NCBI GenBank assembly: GCA_945889495.1
Contig: CAMDBU010000045.1
Coordinates: forward strand, 1 to 38,539
DNA from: Syntrophobacter sp. SbD2
Lineage (GTDB): Bacteria > Desulfobacterota > Binatia > UBA9968
DNA: 38,539 nucleotides
Direction of reading: 5' to 3'
The notes under the pieces are model-generated. The model did no database searches. It was not told where the DNA came from and saw nothing but the letters and a program-made list of their open reading frames with translations. This document shows, in pieces, positions 32,219-38,539 of the stretch (its first letter is position 1; each line of letters begins with the position of its first letter). Position numbers and translations under genes: made by a program.

Positions 32219-33238
32219 ATGCGCTTGATCTATCTGTTGGCGTTGATGTTGTGCTTCCGCCCACCGTTGGCGGACGGCGCCGAAGCGCTCAAGAAAATTC
32301 GCATCGCGTCCAAGGGCGCCGGCGAAACTTTGCTGCCCTATATTATTCCGCAGCGCTTGGGTTTCTATCGGGAAGAGGGGCTGGATGTCGACGCCATTGT
32401 CACCCGCGGTACGGTGACCACCCAGGTGGTGGTGAGCGGCGCGGTGGACTACAGCAACGGTGGTTCGATTCCGGCGATGCTCGCCGGCGCGCGCTTGAAA
32501 ATATTGCTGATTAGCACGGACAAGCCGGCGCAGCATCTGGTGACCAGCAGTAAGATCGGTAGTCTCAAACAACTCGCCGGTAAGACCATCGCGGTGTCCG
32601 ATGCGTCGGGTAATTCGACGTTGCTTTTGCGCGAGCTGTTGGCGAAAAACGGCGTGCCGCAGGACAACCTGCAGTTCCGCGCTCTGGGCGACCAGGCGGT
32701 GCGCTATGGAGCCTTGTTGGGCGGCGCGGTGGACGCGACCATGCTGTCATTTTCCACCGCCAAACAAGCCGAGGCCAAAGGCTTTCGCATTCTCGCCTAT
32801 AGCGGCGATCATGTGTCGTCACTCAGCGCCAACCTGGAAACCACCGACGATAAGATTCAGAACTCGCCGCGGGAGGTTTACGGGGTGGTTAAAGCGACTC
32901 TCAAGGGCCATCTATTTTTTCACCGCAATGCCAACGAGACCGTCAAGTTCATCATGGAGGTCGCGCGCATCAACAATCCCAACGAGGCCCGCGAGGTGTG
33001 GAGCGAACGCAACAAGCAGGCCTCCGAGCTGGCGCGCATGGGTAGGGCTTCCGACGAGGCGCTGATGACCAATGTCGAGCGCGTGCGCGACCAGATGAAG
33101 ATGGTCGGCGCCGGCGTGCGCGTTAAAGAAAAGATGACCTTGGACCAGGTCTACGATTTTTCCTTCGTGCAAAAAGCATATGAAGAAATTCAAGCCAGCA
33201 AGTGGGACCCGATGCGCTACGGCTATGTGAACCGATGA
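32219..33238 (+). CDS. NMT1/SsuA-type substrate-binding protein, tandem copy A
   Basis: A 339-residue secreted SBP with a signal peptide ending about residue 20 (ADGAE). Landmarks: LKKIRIASKGAGETLLPYII, RLGFYREEGLDVDAIVTRG and GAVDYSNGGSIPAMLAGARL, then SDASGNSTLLLRELL. It is roughly two-thirds identical by eye to the next gene, so the pair arose by tandem duplication. It is embedded between the small and FAD subunit genes of the molybdenum hydroxylase, implying it handles that enzyme's substrate. No permease or ATPase accompanies it. Confidence 0.92.
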   Translation: MRLIYLLALMLCFRPPLADGAEALKKIRIASKGAGETLLPYIIPQRLGFYREEGLDVDAIVTRGTVTTQVVVSGAVDYSNGGSIPAMLAGARLKILLISTDKPAQHLVTSSKIGSLKQLAGKTIAVSDASGNSTLLLRELLAKNGVPQDNLQFRALGDQAVRYGALLGGAVDATMLSFSTAKQAEAKGFRILAYSGDHVSSLSANLETTDDKIQNSPREVYGVVKATLKGHLFFHRNANETVKFIMEVARINNPNEAREVWSERNKQASELARMGRASDEALMTNVERVRDQMKMVGAGVRVKEKMTLDQVYDFSFVQKAYEEIQASKWDPMRYGYVNR

Positions 33239-33272
33239 GCCGGCGCGGCGTTAAGCGGAAAGGAGAACGACG

Positions 33273-34295
33273 ATGCCATTCTTAATCGCGATGTTTTTAC
33301 TCTGTTGCGGACTGAGCGACGCCTTGGGCGCCGAAGCGTTGAAAAAGATCCGCATCGCCTCGAAGGCGCCGGGCGAATCGTTGCTGCCCTACATAATCGC
33401 CCAGCGGCTGGGCTTCTACCGCGAAGAAGGCGTCGACGTCGATGTCATCGTCACCCGCGGCACGGTGACCACTCAGGTGACCGTGAGCGGCGCGGTGGAT
33501 TACAGCAACGGCGGCTCGATCCCGGCGATCCTCAGCGGCGCGCGGCTGAAGATTCTTCAAGTCAGCACCGATAAGCCGTCCCAGTATCTGGTCGTGTCGC
33601 CCAAGATTACCACCATGAAGCAAATCGGCGGCAAGGTGATCGCAACTTCCGACGCCTCGGGCAATTCCACTTTGCTGTTGCGTGAGTTGCTGACCAAGAA
33701 CGGCATCGCCGTGGAGAGCGTGCAGATGCGCGCGCTGGGCGAGCCGGCGGTGCGCATGGGCGCGATGTTATCGGGCACGGTGGACGCGACGATGATCTCC
33801 GTCGGCATGGCGCGCCAGCTCCAGGCCAAGGGCTTTCGCATCCTGGCCTACAGCGGCGACTATGTTTCGTCCTTGAGCGCCAATTTGGAAACCAATGAGG
33901 ACAAGATTCAAAACGCGCCGGACGAAGTCCTGCGGGTGGTGCGGGCGACGCTCAAGGGCCAAATGGTGTTTCACCGCAATCCCAATGAGGCGGTCAAGTT
34001 CATCATGGAGATCCTGCGCCTGAACGACGTCAACGAGGCGCGCGAGATCCACCGGCAGCGCGACAAGGAAGCTTCGGATCTGGCTAAGATCAGTTTAGCC
34101 AGTGAAGAGTCAATGAACGCCAACATCGACCGGGTGCGCGAGCAGATGCGCGCCATGGGCGCGCCGATTCGCATCAAGGGCGCGGTCACCCCCGATCAAG
34201 TCTATGACTTTAGCTTCGTCAAAAAAGCCTACGAAGAGATCCGCGTCAGCAAGTTCGATCCGATGCGCTACGAATACAGCAAGAAAGCGATGTAA
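33273..34295 (+). CDS. NMT1/SsuA-type substrate-binding protein, tandem copy B
   Basis: A 340-residue paralogue of the gene at 32219, with a short signal peptide (about 1-19, ALGAE) and a strong ribosome site AAAGGAG. It shares RLGFYREEGVDVDVIVTRG, GAVDYSNGGSIPAILSGARL, ASGNSTLLLRELL and the C-terminal VYDFSFVKKAYEEI. Differences cluster in residues about 160-210 (lobe 2), where ligand specificity often lies, so the two copies may bind different but related compounds. The FAD-subunit gene begins 3 bases after its stop. Confidence 0.92.
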   Translation: MPFLIAMFLLCCGLSDALGAEALKKIRIASKAPGESLLPYIIAQRLGFYREEGVDVDVIVTRGTVTTQVTVSGAVDYSNGGSIPAILSGARLKILQVSTDKPSQYLVVSPKITTMKQIGGKVIATSDASGNSTLLLRELLTKNGIAVESVQMRALGEPAVRMGAMLSGTVDATMISVGMARQLQAKGFRILAYSGDYVSSLSANLETNEDKIQNAPDEVLRVVRATLKGQMVFHRNPNEAVKFIMEILRLNDVNEAREIHRQRDKEASDLAKISLASEESMNANIDRVREQMRAMGAPIRIKGAVTPDQVYDFSFVKKAYEEIRVSKFDPMRYEYSKKAM

Positions 34296-34297
34296 CC

Positions 34298-35179
34298 ATG
34301 TACCCAGCTTCGTTTGAATACTTGAAGCCCCAGAGCATTGAAGAAGCGATGGCGCTTTTGACCGAGCATGGCGAGGACGCCAAGCTGCTCGCCGGCGGGC
34401 AGAGTCTGGTGCCGATGATGAAGCTGCGCATGGCGCGGCCGAAATACTTGATCGACATTCACCGCCTGGCCGATTTGAATTATATCCGCGAAGAAGCCGG
34501 GCAGATTCGCTGCGGCGCCATGACGCGCCATATCGAGATCGAAGAATCGGTGCTGATTCGCGCGCAGCTGCCAATGCTGGCGGTGGCCGCCAGCGAGATC
34601 GGCGATGTCCAGGTGCGCAACCGCGGCACCATCGGCGGCGGCCTGGTGGAAGCCGATCCCTGCGGCGACTATGCCCCGGTGGCGCTGGCGATCAATGCGC
34701 AATTTAAATGCGTCGGACCGAAAGGCGAGCGGCTGATTCCGGCGGCGGAGTTTTTTAGCTTCGCCTACACGACCACGCTGGGCGCCGACGAGATTCTCAC
34801 TGAAATAATTTTCCCGCTGCCGGCCCAAGACAGCGCCGGCGTCTATCTCAAGCTCGAACGGGTAGCCGGCGATTTCGCCATCGTCAGCGCGGCGGTGCAG
34901 TGTGCCGTCGATAAAAATGGCGTCTGTAGCGCCATCGGCATCGGCAGCGCCGGCGGCGGCACCGTGCCACAAAAGGCGCTGGCCGTCGAAGCGTTGTTGC
35001 GCGGCCAGAAAATCTCTCCGGAATTGCTCGCCAAAGCCGGCGAGCTTATTCAGGTCGACGCGGAACCGATCGAAGACATGCGCGGCTCGGCGGCCTACAA
35101 GAAGAAAGCGCTGAGCGCGATCCTGCGCCGGGCGATTAGCGAAGCGCTGCGCCAGGCTGAGGCCAAGCGGGTTTCGTAG
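34298..35179 (+). CDS. Molybdenum hydroxylase, FAD-binding medium subunit
   Basis: The 293-residue CoxM-type subunit has the FAD motifs AGGQSLVPMMKLR (32-44) and TIGGGLVEADP (about 110-121), and the C-terminal CO_deh_flav domain (AIGIGSAGGGTVPQKA). It would complete the three-subunit enzyme with the genes at 29317 and 31688. The second flavin motif is intact. Its ATG is 2 bases past the preceding SBP stop, so it is translated from the same message. Confidence 0.95.
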   Translation: MYPASFEYLKPQSIEEAMALLTEHGEDAKLLAGGQSLVPMMKLRMARPKYLIDIHRLADLNYIREEAGQIRCGAMTRHIEIEESVLIRAQLPMLAVAASEIGDVQVRNRGTIGGGLVEADPCGDYAPVALAINAQFKCVGPKGERLIPAAEFFSFAYTTTLGADEILTEIIFPLPAQDSAGVYLKLERVAGDFAIVSAAVQCAVDKNGVCSAIGIGSAGGGTVPQKALAVEALLRGQKISPELLAKAGELIQVDAEPIEDMRGSAAYKKKALSAILRRAISEALRQAEAKRVS

Positions 35180-35189
35180 GCAGCGCGGC

Positions 35190-36188
35190 ATGGCGAAGTT
35201 CGTTGGCCGGTTGGCAACTGTTCTAGCCTTGGCGCTCGCGCCGGGAGTTGCCTTTAGCGCTCAGAGTCCGGCGCCCGCCACGGTCGTCATCGCCTACACT
35301 TCATTGTCGCCGCAGTACGCGCCGGTTTGGATCGCCCATGACGCCGGTCTGTTTCGCCGTAACGGCATCAACGCGCAATTGGTTTACATGCGCGGCGGCA
35401 TTCTCGCCACCCAGGCGTTGGTCAGTAACGACGTCAATTTCATCAACGCCGGCGGCGGCGGTGTCGTCGATGCGGTGCTAGGCGGCGCCGAGATTGTCCT
35501 GGTGGCGAGCCCGATTAACCAGGAACCGCAGGTGCTGGTGGCGCGAAAAGAAATCAAAGAGATCGCCCAGCTCAAGGGCAAGAAGCTGGCGGTTAATAGC
35601 CTTGCCGGTCCGGCGATTCTCTCATTGAAGATGATCTTGGCGGCGGCCGGTCTCGATGCCGAGCGCGATGTCAGTTATTTAGCCGTGGGACCGTCGGCGA
35701 GCCGGTTCGGCGCCATGCAGTTGGGCCAGGTCGACGCGACCACGTTGGCGCCGCCGTTTACCTTGGCGGCGCGCAAGGCGGGCTACCAGTTTTTCGACAG
35801 CGCGGCGGCGCTGAAAGATGCCGAACTGCCCAACGGTGCGCTGGCGACCAGCCGCAAATATTTAGAAGCTGAGCCGGTGGCGACCGAGATGGTGATCAAA
35901 TCGCTGATCGAGGGGATTCATTTCTACAAGACCGAGAAAAATAAAACCGCGGCGATTCTAAAAAAATACATGCGCCTGGATAACCCCGAGGAGACCCAAG
36001 AGAGCTACAATTTTTACGTTAAATTGTTCGCCGAGAAGCCCTACCCGACGGCCAAGGGGATTCAAACCATTCTCGATTGGTCCAAGCGCGCCGACGCGCG
36101 CAAAGCGACCCCGGCGCAGTTCATGAACACCCGCGCCATCGCGAAGCTCGACAAGCAGGGATTTATTGACGGCTTGTACCGGAGGTAG
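35190..36188 (+). CDS. NMT1/SsuA-type substrate-binding protein
   Basis: A 332-residue secreted SBP with a signal peptide ending about residue 24 (AFSAQ). Landmarks: VVIAYTSLSPQYAPVWIA, AGLFRRNGINAQLVYMRGG, LKGKKLAVNSLAGPAIL and the ending AIAKLDKQGFIDGLYRR. Distinct from the tandem pair just upstream and closer in layout to the SBP at 10047. It starts 10 bases after the FAD-subunit stop, so it belongs to the same operon. It is the third SBP of this hydroxylase cluster. Confidence 0.92.
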   Translation: MAKFVGRLATVLALALAPGVAFSAQSPAPATVVIAYTSLSPQYAPVWIAHDAGLFRRNGINAQLVYMRGGILATQALVSNDVNFINAGGGGVVDAVLGGAEIVLVASPINQEPQVLVARKEIKEIAQLKGKKLAVNSLAGPAILSLKMILAAAGLDAERDVSYLAVGPSASRFGAMQLGQVDATTLAPPFTLAARKAGYQFFDSAAALKDAELPNGALATSRKYLEAEPVATEMVIKSLIEGIHFYKTEKNKTAAILKKYMRLDNPEETQESYNFYVKLFAEKPYPTAKGIQTILDWSKRADARKATPAQFMNTRAIAKLDKQGFIDGLYRR

Positions 36189-36249
36189 CGGTGGGAAAGT
36201 TTTCGTCATGGTTAACCGGCATACAGGTTCCGCTATCATTCGAATTAAC

Positions 36250-36278
36250 CTGGATACCCGCCTGCGCGGGTATGACGG
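36250..36278. repeat. GGATACCCGC...GCGGGTATGACG hairpin element, copy 2
   Basis: CTGGATACCCGC, short loop, GCGGGTATGACGG. Same element as 13462-13490 with a compensatory A:T for T:A swap in the stem. Confidence 0.85.
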
Positions 36279-36320
36279 AAATGGCAAGGATGCGATGAAC
36301 ATGGTAGTTCCGAGTCCGAA

Positions 36321-36376
36321 AAACGGTTGGAACGATTTGAACGGCTGGAACGGTTGGAACTGGAACGGTTGGAACG
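36321..36376 (+). repeat. Short tandem array of AACGGTTGG-like units
   Basis: About six imperfect units of 6 to 9 bases (AACGGTTGG, AACGATTTG, AACGGCTGG, AACGGTTGG, AACTGG, AACGGTTGG) lie end to end, 18 bases before the cupin ATG. No gene is supported here. Confidence 0.85.
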
Positions 36377-36394
36377 TGTTCGGAAGTTAATAAG

Positions 36395-37531
36395 ATGGAA
36401 GAACGTTGGCCTTGGGAAGAAGAAGGTAGCCGGGAATCCGGTGATCCGTTGGCGCACCAGCGCCACGAAGCTGAGATCAGAGAGCAGATGCCGCGGGTGG
36501 TCCAGTTGCTGCCGGTGCAAGGCACCGTCATGGGCAGCATCAGTCCGCATCAGACCGGCGATATCGTCTGCTACGATATTCTCAAGCGCGCGCCGGTGTA
36601 CGATCTGACTTCGCACTTCTCCGACATCCAGCCGAAAGCGCCGGCGCGCGGCGCGCACCGCCATATCAGCGCGCCGACCTTGTTCTGCTTGAACGGCCGC
36701 GGTTGGGAGATCAACGACGGCAAGACTTATTCCTTTGGCACCTACGACATGCTGGTGGTGCCGCCGTTCACGATTCATCAGCATGGCGGCGACGACGATC
36801 TCGGCTGCCAGATCTTCGTGCCGCAGAGCCGGCTGTTTAGCTTGATGGGGCTGACCAAGCGCGAGCAAATTAAATTTGGTGACAATCCGACCTTTCCCCA
36901 GGGCACCGAGCCGCTCTATGGCGAGCAAGGTAAATTGATCGGCTACAAAATCAAAAAAGGCGTGCTCGGCATTAAAGAAGACATCGACGTCATGCTCGGC
37001 GCCGATCAGAAAACCGAAACCGTCTTTCGCGCGCGCAAGCAAGCGGCATCTTGGGACGGGCCGGTGGACAATATTTACGACCGCTATTTGAAACTGTTCC
37101 ACGACGAGAGCGTGTTCTGTAATAACGTCACTCATGTGATCGCCTATGAAGAGCAGCCCTGGGAATGGTGCCGGCAGGGGCGATTGAAATGGTTCACCCA
37201 TCCGGAGATCAACAGCGCGGCGCGCCGGGTGTGGCTCTACATGCAAGAAATTTCTCCCGCCAGCCGCTCGGGTAAGCACCGTCATATGACCGAAGAACAG
37301 GTGCTGGTTATCCAAGGGCGCGGTCATGACATCCACGATGGCCAGAGATGGGACTGGGAGCGCGGCGATCTGGTCAGCATTCCGGCCATGGCGGAGCACC
37401 AGCATTTCAATGACGACCCGGAGCAGCCGGTATTATTTTTATCCTCGATGCCGAGCGTCGGCGTTGGCTTGGGCATCGGCGGCATCGAGCAGTTGGATGA
37501 CGCGCCGGAATTCGCCGAGGGAAAACGTTAA
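36395..37531 (+). CDS. Bicupin protein, gentisate-dioxygenase-like layout
   Basis: A 378-residue cytoplasmic protein with two cupin domains. Cupin 1 (about 85-145) has GAHRHISAPTLFCLNGRG with HxH ligands and a later HQH (FTIHQH). Cupin 2 (about 300-360) has GKHRHMTEEQVLVIQGRG and AEHQHF. Both keep His ligands, so both could hold iron. Layout and length resemble gentisate and hydroxynaphthoate/salicylate ring-cleaving dioxygenases, but the identity is not certain. It is followed after 2 bases by a second bicupin gene. In the operon it would follow molybdenum-dependent hydroxylation, fitting a ring-opening step (inference). Confidence 0.8.
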   Translation: MEERWPWEEEGSRESGDPLAHQRHEAEIREQMPRVVQLLPVQGTVMGSISPHQTGDIVCYDILKRAPVYDLTSHFSDIQPKAPARGAHRHISAPTLFCLNGRGWEINDGKTYSFGTYDMLVVPPFTIHQHGGDDDLGCQIFVPQSRLFSLMGLTKREQIKFGDNPTFPQGTEPLYGEQGKLIGYKIKKGVLGIKEDIDVMLGADQKTETVFRARKQAASWDGPVDNIYDRYLKLFHDESVFCNNVTHVIAYEEQPWEWCRQGRLKWFTHPEINSAARRVWLYMQEISPASRSGKHRHMTEEQVLVIQGRGHDIHDGQRWDWERGDLVSIPAMAEHQHFNDDPEQPVLFLSSMPSVGVGLGIGGIEQLDDAPEFAEGKR

Positions 37532-37533
37532 CC

Positions 37534-38394
37534 ATGGCCGACAAACAGCGACAAGACAGCGACGCCGAGCACTACTACGACTACGAGGCGCGCTTCATCA
37601 AGCAGAAGCGCGAACAGGAGCGGATCAATTTTTTGCCCCGGGTGATCCAGCCGGCGATGTTTGCCAAGGGCGAGTTCGCGCTTGGCGACATGCGCGTGTT
37701 TAGCCGCTACACGGTGGCGCCGCTCAGCACGCTGACCTGCGGCTTTGTCGATCTGGCGGCGGGCGCGCGTAGTGAAGCTCGGCGTATGATTCCATCGGTC
37801 TACGCTTACATCGTCGAGGGCCGCGGCGAATGCGTCCAAGACGGCGTGGCGTATTCGGTGGGCGCCGCTGATCTAGTGCTGGTGCCGCCGTATACGATTT
37901 GGCAACTGATCGCGAATTCCAACCATGGTCTGCGCGCTTGGCTGCCGCAGATTAGACTATGGCATGGGCAGGGGCTGTTGCGGCGGGACGGTGGCGCCGC
38001 GGACGATGACGCCAAGACCGGCGCAATTGTTCACGCGCGGCGGCAAGTGCAAACCCCGGCGGCGGGCACGACGCGCTACGATTGGTTCTTGACCCGGCTC
38101 GCCGAGGAGAATCGCGTCGAGCGCGAGGCGCCGCGGCTGATTCGCGCCGCCGATTGTCCTTGGGAAACGACCCGGCAGGGGAATTTGCAATTCTATTTGA
38201 ACCGCTGGACGGAAACGGCGGCGAGCGGATTGGACGTCATGGCGCAGCGCATCGATGCCGGCGCGCGCAGCGGCGAGCACCGGCATATTTTTGAAGAGCT
38301 GCTGCTGGTGGTGAGCGGCCGCGGTTACGACTTGCACGAGGGCACGCAGCATCGCTGGCAGGCCGGTGATTTGATCTGCGTGCCGCCGATGCTA
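37534..38394 (+). pseudogene. Second bicupin gene, 3' end lost to an IS630-family insertion
   Basis: 287 codons precede the insertion junction; the frame then closes in a TAG contributed by the element (38398-38400). Cupin 1 (about 75-135) reads ARSEARRMIPSVYAYIVEGR, where the metal-binding HxH is missing. Cupin 2 keeps GEHRHIFEELLLVVSGRG but stops at LICVPPM, just before the region where the sister gene has its last His ligand (AEHQHF) and about 35 more residues. The product would thus have lost a metal ligand in its only canonical domain. It is paralogous to the gene at 36395, and the two may have formed a heteromer before the insertion. Confidence 0.85.
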
Positions 38395-38539
38395 GTGTAG
38401 TGTCTCTGAATTAATAGTAGTTACTGTTCGTCTAAGGGGCAAGCGGAGGTTTTGATGCGAGTTGCCCCAGCCATTGAGTTGACCGAGAGTGAGATTGTTC
38501 TTCTGAAGACGTGGTCGCGAGGCGGCACAACCCCGGCGC
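38395..38539 (+). mobile_element. IS630-family insertion sequence, left end (runs off window)
   Basis: The element begins right after a TA dinucleotide (38393-38394), the normal IS630/Tc1-type target, with GTGTAGTGTCTCTGAATTA as the presumed terminal repeat. A transposase gene starts 60 bases in. Only the left end is visible. Confidence 0.8.
38455..38539 (+). CDS. IS630-family transposase, N-terminal fragment
   Basis: The first 28 codons (MRVAPAIELTESEIVLLKTW, then SRGGTTPA) match the typical opening of IS630-type transposases, where a helix-turn-helix DNA-binding region follows. GGAGG lies 5 bases before the ATG. The DDE catalytic part lies beyond the window. Confidence 0.85.
   Translation, partial: MRVAPAIELTESEIVLLKTWSRGGTTPA

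Noticed and set aside
29317-35179. Aerobic carbon monoxide dehydrogenase (coxLSM)
   Set aside because: Subunit types match, but the large subunit lacks the AYRCSFR loop and its cysteine, so CO oxidation is not supported.
36321-36376. CRISPR array
   Set aside because: Units are 6-9 bases and contiguous, without unique spacers; no cas genes in the window.
36245-37405. 386-codon open frame on the - strand opposite the first bicupin
   Set aside because: Antisense to a clear bicupin protein and reads through the tandem repeat and hairpin element; no motifs.
1-38539. tRNA, rRNA or riboswitch genes
   Set aside because: No cloverleaf, TTCGANTC-type T-arm with acceptor pairing, rRNA landmark or known riboswitch core was seen on either strand; a covariance-model scan would be decisive.

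Overview
The window is high-GC bacterial DNA from an environmental, metabolically versatile organism. Three things point to a lineage near the old Deltaproteobacteria (Binatota, Tectomicrobia or similar): a GlrK/QseG/GlrR-type two-component operon, an excess of NMT1/SsuA-type substrate-binding proteins (SBPs), and repeated Rieske, UbiD, amidohydrolase_2 and molybdenum-hydroxylase genes. That placement is inference; there is no rRNA or other marker gene here.

Layout. Positions 1-4300 (+): a 5'-truncated histidine kinase, a QseG-like lipoprotein, a sigma54 activator of the GlrR type, a stand-alone receiver protein and an OmpA-like lipoprotein, closed by a strong terminator. Positions 4320-6750 (-): an SBP without a signal peptide, a four-helix membrane protein and an unusual ferredoxin/zinc-ribbon/coiled-coil protein. 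Positions 6865-7791 (+): a DUF72 protein. Positions 7803-9545 (-): a glycosyltransferase broken by frameshifts; the gap after it holds an apparent SBP deletion remnant. Positions 10047-13245 (+): SBP, short-chain dehydrogenase, amidohydrolase. Positions 13523-17732: a VOC protein and a peptide/opine-type ABC system (DppB and DppC on -, DppA-like on +) without ATPase genes.

Positions 17801-25284 (-) form one long co-directional cluster: UbiD decarboxylase, Rieske oxygenase, SBP, dihydroxyphthalate-decarboxylase-like protein, GlcG-like protein, second Rieske oxygenase, second SBP. A good promoter candidate lies at its head. Positions 25548-38394 (+): an SBP, a small lipoprotein, then OsmC-like, UbiD, the large and small subunits of a molybdenum hydroxylase, two tandem duplicate SBPs, the FAD subunit of the same hydroxylase, another SBP, and two bicupin genes. 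The last cupin is cut by an IS630-family insertion that runs off the window.

Working model (inference): these are two aromatic or heteroaromatic acid degradation cassettes, each pairing dedicated SBPs with oxygenation (Rieske or molybdenum hydroxylase), prenyl-FMN decarboxylation (UbiD) and, in the right-hand cassette, possible ring cleavage (cupins). The most striking feature is that eight full-length NMT1/Pht5-type binding proteins are present with no SsuB/SsuC-type ATPase or permease. Intergenic DNA is also crowded with several unrelated families of palindromic dispersed repeats, and for two families the copies differ by compensatory stem changes.
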